Assembly: GCA_035575035.1 (NCBI GenBank)
Contig: DATLYH010000016.1
Coordinates: 1 to 55,553, forward strand
Direction: 5' to 3'
Origin: DATLYH01 sp035575035
GTDB lineage: Bacteria; Planctomycetota; Planctomycetia; Gemmatales; Gemmataceae
DNA: 55,553 bases
Part shown: positions 32,480-40,607 of the stretch, piece after piece
Numbering within the stretch: position 1 is the stretch's first letter
How the letters are laid out: each line of letters opens with the position of its first letter
Translations under genes and position numbers: made by a program
The notes under the pieces: generated by a model
Database searches by the model: none
The model's input: only the letters and a program-made list of their open reading frames with translations
What the model was told of the DNA's origin: nothing

Positions 32480-33436
32480 ATGCCGGTACTGCTGCTGACC
32501 GAGGATGATGTGCGCCAGGTGCTCACGATGGACCTGGCCCTGGAAGCGGTCGAGGAAGTGCTGCGTAAGATGGCCCTGGATGAGGCACAGAATGTGCCCC
32601 GGGCGCGGGCCCAGACCGATCACGCCATGCTCCACATCATGGCAGGGGCCGCCCGCACCCTGGGGGTGATGGGCTACAAGGTCTATGCCACCAGCCGCAA
32701 GGGGGCTAACTTCCACGTCGGCCTGTACGACGGCCGGACCGGCGCCCTGCTGGCGCTGATTCAGGCCGATTATCTGGGGCAGATGCGCACCGGAGCGGCC
32801 AGCGGCGTGGCCACCGAGTACATGGCCCGCCCCGATGCCTCGGAGGTCGGTCTGTTCGGCAGCGGCAAGCAGGCGCGAACGCAACTGCTGGCGGTCTGCA
32901 AGGTCCGCAAGATCAACCGGGTGCAGGTCTATAGCCCCAATGAAGAGCACCGCCGCCGCTTCGCTGCCGAGATGAGCAACCTCTGCGAGACCGAGGTGGT
33001 GCCGGTGCCGCGCCCGGAGATGGCCGCCGAGGACAAGGACATCATCATCACCGCCACCAACAGCCGCGAGCCGGTGCTCAATGGCCACTGGATCGCCGAG
33101 GGAACCCATATCAACGCCATTGGCTCCAACTTCATCACCAAGGCGGAGATCGACGCCGTTACGGTCCGCCGCTGCGACTCGATCGTGGTGGACAGCAAAG
33201 ACCAGGCCCGCCTGGAGGCCGGCGACTTCGTCCAGGCCCTGGAAGACGGCTCGATCCACTGGGCCGATGTGCACGAACTGGGCCAGGTGATCGTCGGCCG
33301 CTACACCGGCCGGGCCCATCCCCAGGACGTCACCCTGTTCAAGTCGCTGGGTATCGCCCTGGAAGATGTGGCGGTGGCGGCCCGCGTCTACGCCAAAGCC
33401 CAGGCCGAGGGGCTGGGCCGGCTGATCGAATGGTAG
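32480..33436 (+). CDS. Ornithine cyclodeaminase / mu-crystallin family protein
   Basis: I chose ATG 32480 because GGAG lies 6 bases before it; an upstream ATG at 32468 is in frame. The 318-residue protein has the family N-terminus (VLLLTEDDVRQVLTMDLALE), the substrate block GAARTLGVMGYKVY, the Arg-containing QMRTGAASGVATEYMA, and a Rossmann NAD(P) site VGLFGSGKQARTQL. Enzymes of this family convert ornithine to proline or act as alanine, lysine or imine dehydrogenases or reductases. The aminotransferase gene upstream favours an amino-acid role, but the substrate is undetermined. Confidence 0.9.
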   Translation: MPVLLLTEDDVRQVLTMDLALEAVEEVLRKMALDEAQNVPRARAQTDHAMLHIMAGAARTLGVMGYKVYATSRKGANFHVGLYDGRTGALLALIQADYLGQMRTGAASGVATEYMARPDASEVGLFGSGKQARTQLLAVCKVRKINRVQVYSPNEEHRRRFAAEMSNLCETEVVPVPRPEMAAEDKDIIITATNSREPVLNGHWIAEGTHINAIGSNFITKAEIDAVTVRRCDSIVVDSKDQARLEAGDFVQALEDGSIHWADVHELGQVIVGRYTGRAHPQDVTLFKSLGIALEDVAVAARVYAKAQAEGLGRLIEW

Positions 33437-33833
33437 AACAATGCTGCCAGTCGAATGACAGCTCGCCCAGTCGAGCGGCGGCGCGAAGAGATTCGTAGGT
33501 CAAGAGTTCTCTAACCCGACCACGTGCGTCCGGTCCGGTCAGAGAACCTGACCTACGAGGGGCCGTCTCATCTCATCCTCTCCCTTCGGTGAGAAGGGGC
33601 CCGAGGTAGGCGGCCGGGCCTTTCTTCTCCAGCCCCTCTGGTCTTCCCGAGCAGAATCCCCATCTTCCTCGTTGTCGGCAGCGGCAGCCGGTTCCCCAAT
33701 CTCGTTTTCTTCTGTACCAGTCGCATTGATGCAGACGATCTACTCCTGGGACCGCTGGCAGGCGGAAGGCCCCCGCCGGGCTCCGCGGTGTCAGCCGATG
33801 CCGCTGCCCACGGCCGGAAAGGAGGCTCGTTCC
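33437..33833. other. Gene-free stretch with one long hairpin
   Basis: No convincing gene is seen. The notable element is the palindrome at 33493-33560, listed separately. From 33672 an open frame exists on the + strand, but similarity starts only at the Met of 33834, which has the ribosome binding site. Confidence 0.5.
33493..33560. repeat. Long imperfect hairpin, REP-like
   Basis: TCGTAGGTCAAGAGTTCTCT (about 33493-33512) pairs with AGAGAACCTGACCTACGA (33541-33558) around a GC-rich loop containing CCGACCACGTG and GGTCCGGTC. No T-tract follows on either side. Confidence 0.7.
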
Positions 33834-34436
33834 ATGCACCCAGTGATCTACCGGGAGTTCGAGCGGATTTGCGCTGCCCAAAAGATCCGGGGAAGGGTGC
33901 TGGAAGTCGGAGCGGTCCCCAACGAACGTAGCTTGCTGTGCATGGCGTCCCTGGCCGAGGCGAGCGAGAAGGTCGGCATCAACCTGGACGGGCCGCACAC
34001 CTACCGGGACTTCCGCATCCTCAAGGGCAATGCCAACCAGATGGACTGCTTCGCCGATCAGTCCTTCGACGCCGTGCTGTGCAATGCCACCTTGGAGCAC
34101 GACCGGTTCTTCTGGAAGACCGTGGCGGAGATCCGGCGGGTGACCCGACCGGGGGGGCTGATCGTGATCGGCGTCCCCGGCTACGTGCGGGGGTGCCTTG
34201 ACCGGGTGCAAGGGCGGCTTCGCCGTCTGCCGTTGCTGCGGCGGCTGGCGGGGCACCGCTTCTTTAATGGCCTGTTCGCGGCGACCCTCACCTACCAGGT
34301 CCACAATTCCCCGGGTGACTACTACCGCTTCAGCCCGCAGGCAGTGGCGGAGATTTTCTTCCAGGGCTGCACCGATGTGTCGGTCCGCTCGGTCATGTTG
34401 CCGCCGCGATTGATCGGCTGCGGGATCAGGCTCTGA
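33834..34436 (+). CDS. Class I SAM-dependent methyltransferase
   Basis: The 200-residue protein starts at ATG 33834 behind AAAGGAGG. It shows a Rossmann motif I (GRVLEVGAVPNERS), the motif II acidic region (KVGINLDGP), motif IV NATLEHDRFFWKTVAEIRRV and motif V RPGGLIVIGVPGYVRG, as in Methyltransf_11 proteins. The C-terminus lacks a catalytic base motif, so the acceptor is unknown. It lies 29 bases before a GT4 glycosyltransferase and probably methylates the glycan or its lipid carrier. Only 200 residues, at the short end of the family. Confidence 0.88.
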   Translation: MHPVIYREFERICAAQKIRGRVLEVGAVPNERSLLCMASLAEASEKVGINLDGPHTYRDFRILKGNANQMDCFADQSFDAVLCNATLEHDRFFWKTVAEIRRVTRPGGLIVIGVPGYVRGCLDRVQGRLRRLPLLRRLAGHRFFNGLFAATLTYQVHNSPGDYYRFSPQAVAEIFFQGCTDVSVRSVMLPPRLIGCGIRL

Positions 34437-34465
34437 GCAGTCGGACACCGGGAATGGGGGCGGGG

Positions 34466-35776
34466 ATGCGCGTAACCCTGCTCAACCTGTTTGCCCGCTA
34501 CGGCGGGGCGGAAACATGTGTCCGCAATCTCCTCCGGGGGCTGCTGGACCGAGGCCACACCGTCCGTCTGCTGGTTGGCCGGCGAGGGACGGCTCCGTCC
34601 TTGCCGGAAGAACACGTCGCCCTGCTGCCGCGCTTCTATCCCGAGGTTGTCCTGCAACTCGTCCTCTCGCGGCTGGGGGGACTGACGGAAACGACCCTGC
34701 TGTTGCCGCTGTGGCTGGCGTCCCGCCATCCGGATTTCACCGAGGCCGACGTTGTTCACGGGCATATCCTGAATGGTTCGTACTGGAACCTGTGGGCGCT
34801 GCCATTGCTGGCCCGCAAGACGCCGATCGTCCTCACCCTGCACGACATGTGGCTCATGACCGGAGGCTGTGACCACAGTGAAGCGTGTCAGCGCTGGCGT
34901 GATCGCTGCGGCGCTTGTCCCATGATGCAGCGCCCCTGGCGGCGGCGCAACTCGGTGGGTTGGCGCGACCTGACTCGTCTCAACCTGGCTATCAAGCGCC
35001 GCGTGTTTCGGTGCGTCCCCGTGGACCGTCTGGTCGTGGTATCGCCGTCGCGCTGGCTGGCCAGCCTGGCGGCAGATTCGTGCCTGGGCCGCTTTCGCAT
35101 CGAGGTCATTCCCAATGGTGTTGACCTGGACGCCTTTGCTCCCGGCGATCAGGCAGAGGCCCGTCGTGCCCTCGGGCTGCCGGCCGCGGGGAAGCTGTTC
35201 CTGGCGGTGGCGGGCAACTGGGGCAACCCCCACAAAGGAGGAGAATTGCTCCTGCCGCTTGCCCAGGCGCTGGCCGCCGACGGGGTAGGTCGGCTGGTCG
35301 TCGCCGGCCGGATCGAGGAATCGCTAGCCGATCGGCTCCGCGCCGCCGCGGCGCTGGTCATTCCGGAGGTACACGACCCTGCCCGGCTGCGGCGCCTGTT
35401 CATCGCAGCTGACAACTCGCTGCTGCTGTCCCGCAATGAGAATTTTCCTTATGTGGTCAGCGAATCGCTCGCCTGCGGCCGACCGGTGATCGCTCGGGCC
35501 GTGGGGGGCGTCCGGGAAATGATCGCGGACGGGGTGACCGGGTACTGCCTACCGGCCGCGGCGGGGGTGGCCGAGTTTGTCGCCGCTGCTCGCCGGTGGG
35601 CCAGCCTGACCCCCGCCGACGTGCAGGCGCAACGGCAGGCAGCCCGGCGCTGGGCCGAGGACCGGTTCGCCCTCCGCAAGATGGTTGAGTCATACGAAGG
35701 GGTCTATGCCGGCTTGGTGGCCCAGCGGAACGACAAGGTCCCAACGACACTCCCGCGTCCCCGGCAAGCGGCCTGA
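34466..35776 (+). CDS. Glycosyltransferase family 4 protein
   Basis: I chose the Met at 34466 (MRVTLLNLFARYGGAETCV); an upstream ATG at 34454 is in frame. The 436-residue protein is a GT-B GT4 enzyme. The N-domain has HDMWLMTGGCDHSEAC with a further Cys pair (CGACPM), as in WcaC/colanic-acid-type transferases. The C-domain has the phosphate-binding VAGNWGNPHKGG and the E-x7-E-like SRNENFPYVVSESLACGRPV. It would add a sugar to the growing surface glycan in the cytoplasm. It is probably co-transcribed with the methyltransferase upstream. A terminator follows at 35815. Confidence 0.9.
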   Translation: MRVTLLNLFARYGGAETCVRNLLRGLLDRGHTVRLLVGRRGTAPSLPEEHVALLPRFYPEVVLQLVLSRLGGLTETTLLLPLWLASRHPDFTEADVVHGHILNGSYWNLWALPLLARKTPIVLTLHDMWLMTGGCDHSEACQRWRDRCGACPMMQRPWRRRNSVGWRDLTRLNLAIKRRVFRCVPVDRLVVVSPSRWLASLAADSCLGRFRIEVIPNGVDLDAFAPGDQAEARRALGLPAAGKLFLAVAGNWGNPHKGGELLLPLAQALAADGVGRLVVAGRIEESLADRLRAAAALVIPEVHDPARLRRLFIAADNSLLLSRNENFPYVVSESLACGRPVIARAVGGVREMIADGVTGYCLPAAAGVAEFVAAARRWASLTPADVQAQRQAARRWAEDRFALRKMVESYEGVYAGLVAQRNDKVPTTLPRPRQAA

Positions 35777-35814
35777 GCAAGGTAGCAAGTACACGTGTGT
35801 GCCGCGCGCTCTGG

Positions 35815-35844
35815 GTGCCATCCGCGGCAGACGGCACGCTTTTT
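35815..35844 (+). terminator. Intrinsic terminator after the GT4 gene
   Basis: GTGCCATC (35815-35822), loop CGCGGCA, GACGGCAC (35830-35837), then GCTTTTT. The stem has one mismatch. Its end overlaps the stop of the converging FkbM-type gene. Confidence 0.6.
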
Positions 35845-36694
35845 AAAATGCGGCGTGCCAGTCACACCAGAACCCATAGTTCTTGGCGCTGGGCATCCGG
35901 AAGTAGTCGCGCCGGTGACGCAAGAGAGCTTCCCGAGCCTCGTGGACATCCAGCCAGCGGCCATCCAGCTCCTCCCCGAAGGGACCGGAAGCCCCCGGCG
36001 GGAAGTCATACCTGTGTCGCTGGCACAGCCGGCGGCGGTTGACGCGGACCGCCGTGTGGCAACGGCAGCCGCCCGTCAGCCCCAGCCGCTCCCACAGGCG
36101 ATCCCACCGGGTGCTCGCCCCGTAGAACTGCCGCTCGGGAGAGAGCACCATCAGACTCGCCTGGTCCACCAGCTTGAACCGGCGGTAGCCGAGACGGTGG
36201 AGCCGCTGGAGCGTCTCCAGGGCCTGGGCGTCGGTCAGGCGCTCTGCCTCGCCGACACACTCGGTTTCGACTGACAGGTAGCGGGGGAGCTCTGCCGCTT
36301 CCTCCAGCGTCGCCAGGCAAACCGCGTCATAGCCCTCGATGTCGATCTTGCAGTAGAGCGGCACTCCGTACTCGTCAAACAGGTCGGGAAGGCGGCGGGC
36401 CGGGACCGTGACGGTGCCTTGATGCAGGTTCCGCCGCGCCGAGACCTCCGGCCGCAGGGAGTTCCACAGCGTCTGTCCGCTGAGATGAAACGCTACCTCC
36501 CCGGCCGTGTCGGCGACGGCGCAGTGGACCAGGTGCAGCCGTCCCCGGCGCACCGCGTCGGCATAGACCTGCCGCGCCCGCGCGATCAGCCGCTCGTCGG
36601 CATCGACGGCAACTACGCGGTAGCCGCGATGCAGGTAGAAGCCGGTGTCCTCCCCCTGGTGCAGCCCGACATCAATGATCAAGTCCGTATCCAC
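35843..36694 (-). CDS. FkbM family methyltransferase
   Basis: I favour GTG 36694, which is preceded by GGAAGGAG, giving 283 residues; the ATG at 36718 has no such site. The SAM motif reads LIIDVGLHQGEDTGFYLHRG, followed by VVAVDADERLIARA. The central motif YCKIDIEGYDAVCL is the FkbM Asp/Glu block. The C-terminus (about 200-283) is a long basic extension ending SAKNYGFWCDWHA, not common to FkbM. FkbM enzymes O-methylate sugars or polyketides. Here, in a glycan cluster, it is expected to methylate a sugar hydroxyl. It is the last gene of the minus-strand block 35843-41483. Confidence 0.88.
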   Translation of the reverse strand: MDTDLIIDVGLHQGEDTGFYLHRGYRVVAVDADERLIARARQVYADAVRRGRLHLVHCAVADTAGEVAFHLSGQTLWNSLRPEVSARRNLHQGTVTVPARRLPDLFDEYGVPLYCKIDIEGYDAVCLATLEEAAELPRYLSVETECVGEAERLTDAQALETLQRLHRLGYRRFKLVDQASLMVLSPERQFYGASTRWDRLWERLGLTGGCRCHTAVRVNRRRLCQRHRYDFPPGASGPFGEELDGRWLDVHEAREALLRHRRDYFRMPSAKNYGFWCDWHAAF

Positions 36695-36742
36695 AACCGC
36701 TCCTTCCCTGGCGTGCAAGATGGGACGAAAGGGCCGGCCGTT

Positions 36743-37723
36743 TCAAGCGGCCTTGGGGAAGCGGGGCATCTCGATTCCCCGGATCACCCCGACGCGGCGG
36801 AGCACCTTCACGACGGCCCGCTTCGAAGTTGTGAACGTCAACGGCACAGACTGCCGCAACAGTAAACTTTTCAACTCCGGGGCCATATGGTGCCTCAGGG
36901 CGCGGAGCAACTCCGTCCGGGGAAGCTGCCGGACGATGGCCCAGAGCATTGGGACTGCCATTGTCCGCCAGGCCCGGAGGACCTCGGGCCGTTCCTGGGC
37001 GTAAGCCGTCCATTTGGAGAAGACCATGACGGTGCCGATGAACATGCGCGGCTGGTTACTCGACATGTTGGACGAGTGGACGCGGACCTTGACCAGCGGC
37101 AGCGGGGTATAGTCGAAGGTGTAATGGGCCATGATCCGCAGCCACATGTCCCAGTCCTCGCAAGTCGGCAGCGACTCGTCAAACAGCCCGACGGCGTCAA
37201 AACAGTCGCGCTTCACCAAGGCCATGCTGCCGTTGGAGACGAAATTCCCCCCCAGAAGTTGGTCGAGCACCCGGCCGCGCGGCCGGACATAGCGCGGCCG
37301 CACCTCGCCGGTGATGGGCTGACCCTGGCTGTTGACGAACAGAAAGCCGGCGGACACGATCCCCAGCTTCGGATCAGACGACGATCGAAAGATCGCTATC
37401 TGGGTTTCCAGTTTTCCCTCCTCCCACATGTCGTCGGCGTCCAGGAACGCCAGATACGGGCTGGTCGATTCCCGGATGCCGCGGTTGCGAGCAGCGCTGA
37501 GACCGAGGTTCCGCGGCTGTCGCACGTACCGTACCGTTACCCCCGGGTGGTGGAAGCCGCGCACAACCTCGGCGGTCCGGTCGGTAGAGCCGTCATCCAC
37601 TACGATGATCTGCTCCGGACGGTATGTCTGCCGCGCCGCCGAGCAAAGGGCGTCGAGGATGAAGGCCTCCCCGTTGTACACCGGAATGATAACGTCCACG
37701 CCGTAGTCGCTGCCCGCTCCCAT
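36743..37723 (-). CDS. Glycosyltransferase family 2 protein
   Basis: The 326-residue GT-A protein starts at ATG 37723 behind AGGGAGGG. It shows VDVIIPVYNGEAFI, IIVVDDGSTDRTAEVV (the first Asp pair), SAARNRGI and the metal-binding AFLDADDMWEEGK, then CEDWDMWLRI (the catalytic E-D). The last 80 residues form a helical tail. It transfers a sugar with inversion from a UDP- or GDP-sugar. It is followed by the FkbM gene (48 bases) and preceded by the sulfotransferase gene, so the three probably act on the same polysaccharide. Confidence 0.92.
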   Translation of the reverse strand: MGAGSDYGVDVIIPVYNGEAFILDALCSAARQTYRPEQIIVVDDGSTDRTAEVVRGFHHPGVTVRYVRQPRNLGLSAARNRGIRESTSPYLAFLDADDMWEEGKLETQIAIFRSSSDPKLGIVSAGFLFVNSQGQPITGEVRPRYVRPRGRVLDQLLGGNFVSNGSMALVKRDCFDAVGLFDESLPTCEDWDMWLRIMAHYTFDYTPLPLVKVRVHSSNMSSNQPRMFIGTVMVFSKWTAYAQERPEVLRAWRTMAVPMLWAIVRQLPRTELLRALRHHMAPELKSLLLRQSVPLTFTTSKRAVVKVLRRVGVIRGIEMPRFPKAA

Positions 37724-37777
37724 GCTCCCTCCCTGGCGATGCCGCCTGGTCTCCCTCCGCCCCTCGGGCGTGGAACG

Positions 37778-37804
37778 CGAGCGGCCGGTGTGAACCGGCC
37801 GGTT
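37778..37804. repeat. GC-rich hairpin repeat, inverted copy of 21654-21680
   Basis: CGAGCGGCCGGTGTGAACCG then GCCGGTT is the exact reverse complement of 21654-21680. It lies in the gap between the GT2 and sulfotransferase genes. Confidence 0.85.
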
Positions 37805-37829
37805 GGGTTGTTGCGAATCCGTCCCGAAG

Positions 37830-38561
37830 CTACCGGCTTGCCGCGAGGACGCCGGTCTTTTCCGAGCCGTCAAAGTCGTAGCCGAACAGCTCGATGTCTT
37901 TCTGATACCGGCGTCGCACCATCTCGATGGTCCGGTCGGTGTAAAAGGTCCGATAGTCGCGATGCACCGACTTGTTCAGGTGCGGCACCGAGCGGGTGCC
38001 CAGATTCAGCCGGTCGATGACGTAAGCGAAGTCCCGCTCAGCATGCTCCAGCTTGCCCACGAAATCGACCAGCAACCGGCCCTCGCGGTCGGTGACGAAG
38101 GCCGCCTGCGACTTGAAATGGAGGTTGGCGTCGTCGTCAGGGATCTGGACGACGGCCTCGACGAAACTGTCAAACGACATGGTGGCGTGGAAGACCTTGA
38201 AGCGGGCAAACGCCCGGGGGATTCCGCGTTCAAAGCCGTGGAGGTTGTAGTTGGGGTCTTGCTTGATTTTCTCCGAATAGCAGGACACGAGCCGATCCCA
38301 CGGATTGCGGACGAAGCAGAACTTGAAATAGCGGCGGAACCGGTGGACCTGGTCCAGCGATACCGTGGGAAAGCGGACATGGTGGATTCCCTTTCCCGGG
38401 GGAATGGTCAGCCCGAGGGTCGCGGCGCAAACCTTCTTCCAGCTGGAACAGGCAACCTTCGGGATCGGGAAATACAGCGCCCGCGCTTTTTTCAGGATGA
38501 TGACCTGCGGGGTCGAGTCCCACTTCACCCGGAACCAACGATCCAACAGCTTGCTCAGCAT
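37830..38561 (-). CDS. Sulfotransferase family 2 protein
   Basis: The 243-residue protein starts at ATG 38561 with AGGAGG about 10 bases upstream. It belongs to the Sulfotransfer_2 (HNK-1/chondroitin type) family. The 5'-phosphosulfate loop is PIPKVACSSWKKV (residues about 33-45), and the 3'-phosphate site is FCFVRNPWDRLVSCYSEKIK (about 85-104). A later Tyr/Lys-rich segment ends in RRYQKDIELFGYDFDG, typical of the family C-terminus. It uses PAPS to sulfate a sugar hydroxyl. Its place between the exporter and the GT2 gene implies the product is sulfated. No signal peptide is seen, so it acts in the cytoplasm, before export. Confidence 0.9.
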   Translation of the reverse strand: MLSKLLDRWFRVKWDSTPQVIILKKARALYFPIPKVACSSWKKVCAATLGLTIPPGKGIHHVRFPTVSLDQVHRFRRYFKFCFVRNPWDRLVSCYSEKIKQDPNYNLHGFERGIPRAFARFKVFHATMSFDSFVEAVVQIPDDDANLHFKSQAAFVTDREGRLLVDFVGKLEHAERDFAYVIDRLNLGTRSVPHLNKSVHRDYRTFYTDRTIEMVRRRYQKDIELFGYDFDGSEKTGVLAASR

Positions 38562-38616
38562 GAGCCGTGTCCTCCTTCTGGGGATGATCAAGAACCTTCC
38601 GACGGCCGCGTCCCCG

Positions 38617-39264
38617 TTACCGGCGGATCAGCCAGATCAGGCTGCCGACCCGGCCCCCCATCGCCCATTCCATCCCCTGAAGGGCGTCGGCGACGACCTT
38701 CGTGACGCCGGCATGCTTCCGGCGCCCGAAGTCATGGAAACTGACGATTCCTTGCTGCGTCACCCAGGGGCCCACCAGCGCGAAGTCGGCCCGGACCGCC
38801 TCGTAGGAGTGATCGCCGTCGATGAAAACCAGGTGGAGCGGGAGAGCGAGATCATCGGGAACGAGGTCCTGGCTGCGCTTGCGGACCGGCGTGATCAGGT
38901 GGCGCACGGCAGCGATATTCCTCGCGAACTCCTCAAAGGTGTCCCGCACCCCGCCCGGCATGGTTTCGTTATTCCAGGTATCGACACAATAGAGGTGGCC
39001 GTTTACGGCCGCGAGCCCCGCCGCCAGAAAACAGGTTGACGCTCCTAGATAGGAGCCGACCTCCAGCGCCCGAGCGCCCGGCGGACTGCTGCTGGCCAGC
39101 CGATACAGCGCCTTCAGCTCGTTCTTGGTGGTGAAGGACGGTATGGCTGTCGCCTGAGGCCCGGCCACGCGCCGCACCTGCCGCATGATCCAGTTGTCCT
39201 CCAGGCGGGTGCCCGTCCGTACCAGCAGCCGCGCGAAAGATCCCACACCCCATTGCTTGATCAT
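38617..39264 (-). CDS. Class I SAM-dependent methyltransferase (Methyltransf_24 type)
   Basis: I chose ATG 39264 behind AGGAGG, giving 215 residues. Similarity starts there. It shows GARALEVGSYLGASTCFLAA (SAM motif), LYCVDTWNN, then LPLHLVFIDGDHSYEAVRAD (motif IV with the acidic metal-binding D-G-D-H) and GIVSFHDFGRRKHAGVTKV. This is the arrangement of catechol/CmcI-like O-methyltransferases used in glycan or antibiotic modification. The C-terminus GRVGSLIWLIRR is short and complete. It is placed between the Wzt-like ATPase and the sulfotransferase, so it may methylate the same polymer. Confidence 0.88.
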   Translation of the reverse strand: MIKQWGVGSFARLLVRTGTRLEDNWIMRQVRRVAGPQATAIPSFTTKNELKALYRLASSSPPGARALEVGSYLGASTCFLAAGLAAVNGHLYCVDTWNNETMPGGVRDTFEEFARNIAAVRHLITPVRKRSQDLVPDDLALPLHLVFIDGDHSYEAVRADFALVGPWVTQQGIVSFHDFGRRKHAGVTKVVADALQGMEWAMGGRVGSLIWLIRR

Positions 39265-39363
39265 TGCCGCCTCCTGTTGGTGCCGTCTTGACGACGGCTG
39301 CCGCCCGCGTTGCCGACGGTGGAGGCGCCGAGCCTGCACCGCCGGGCGGCGTCCCGGTCCCGG

Positions 39364-40593
39364 TCAGGCAGCGCCCGCCTGGCATTTGCGAGAGTCATCC
39401 TCGATAACCCACTGACACTCCGGGGCCAGCCGGCCCAACCGTCCGGGCAGTTTCTTTTGCACTCCCGTCGTCCGCACGACCTCAAAGCTGACGCAGGCCG
39501 GCTCGTCCAGGATCCGTTCCCGGCCATCACCGAACCAGAGCGAAACCCGGTACAGACCGTCAAGCAGCCGCGGCTGCCTCACCCGGGCCCGAATCGTCCC
39601 ACACCGCCGGCCCCGGCCGAAATCCTCCAGCCCGCAGAGCAGCGGACTGGTCCCGAAGAGGGGGTGGCCGTCGGCATCCTCGATCACGAAGCCGAGATTG
39701 GTCACACGCAACGGCGCCGCGGTTGCAAACTGCGCCACCAACTCGATCTCGTCCCCCACCTGGGAGACACGGAAGTTCCGGATCGGCCCCTTGCTGAACT
39801 CGACCTGGCCGTTGCCGGCCCCACGGAGGTAGCGCTGGACGACATCAGCGACGTTGCCGTCCTCCTTGATGGTGCCGTTTTCCAACAGGATCGCCCGGCG
39901 GCAAAAGTTCTGCACCGAGCGCATGCTGTGGCTGACGAAGAGGACGGTCCGGCCCTGTCGGGTGATCTCGCGCATCTTGGCCAGGCATTTCCGCTGGAAC
40001 TCGATGTCGCCCACTGCCAGGACTTCATCGATCAACAACACCTCCGGCTCGAGATGGGCGGCCACTGCGAAGGCCAGCCGCATGTGCATGCCGGAGGAGT
40101 AGTGCTTCACAGGGGTGTCGAGGAACGGCCCCACCTCGGCAAAACTCACGATTTCGTCGAACCGCCGGGCGATCTCGCGCCGTCGCATCCCTAGGATCGC
40201 CCCGGCGAGGTAGACATTCTCCCGCCCTGTCAGCTCGGGATGGAAGCCGGTGCCGACTTCGAGCAGGCTGCCGACCCGGCCGACAAGCTCGGCCCATCCG
40301 GCGGTGGGATAAGTGACCCGTGCAAGGATCTTCAGAAGGGTGGATTTCCCTGAACCGTTCCGGCCGATGATCGCCACCGCTTCACCGGGCCGGACCTGGA
40401 ACGACACGTCGCGCAAGGCCCAGACGGCACCGCTACCGGACGAGGACGCCCGGCGACCGGCGGCGCGGCCGAGCCAGAGCCGCGGCCGGGAGCACCACTC
40501 AACGAGCGTGTCGCGCAGCGTCCGGTACGGCTTGCGCTCCCCGATGCGGTAACGCTTGCCCAGCCCCTCGACTCGGATCGCCATGTCGCTCAT
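39364..40593 (-). CDS. wzt: ABC transporter ATPase for polysaccharide export, with carbohydrate-binding tail
   Basis: The 409-residue protein starts at ATG 40593 (or 40584). Residues about 5-245 are the Wzt/TagH-type nucleotide-binding domain: Walker A GRNGSGKST, the insert VGSLLEVGTGFHPELTGREN, signature YSSGMHMRLAFAVA, Walker B VLLIDEVLAVGD and switch VSHS. Residues about 260-409 form the Wzt C-terminal carbohydrate-binding beta domain (VTNLGFVIEDADGHPLFGTS, LLDGLYRVSLWFGDGRERIL), which in O-antigen systems recognises the finished, capped chain. It follows the Wzm-like permease by 14 bases. Export of a modified polysaccharide is expected; methylation or sulfation may serve as the cap. Confidence 0.93.
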   Translation of the reverse strand: MSDMAIRVEGLGKRYRIGERKPYRTLRDTLVEWCSRPRLWLGRAAGRRASSSGSGAVWALRDVSFQVRPGEAVAIIGRNGSGKSTLLKILARVTYPTAGWAELVGRVGSLLEVGTGFHPELTGRENVYLAGAILGMRRREIARRFDEIVSFAEVGPFLDTPVKHYSSGMHMRLAFAVAAHLEPEVLLIDEVLAVGDIEFQRKCLAKMREITRQGRTVLFVSHSMRSVQNFCRRAILLENGTIKEDGNVADVVQRYLRGAGNGQVEFSKGPIRNFRVSQVGDEIELVAQFATAAPLRVTNLGFVIEDADGHPLFGTSPLLCGLEDFGRGRRCGTIRARVRQPRLLDGLYRVSLWFGDGRERILDEPACVSFEVVRTTGVQKKLPGRLGRLAPECQWVIEDDSRKCQAGAA

Positions 40594-40607
40594 GGGGAGT
40601 GAATGGG

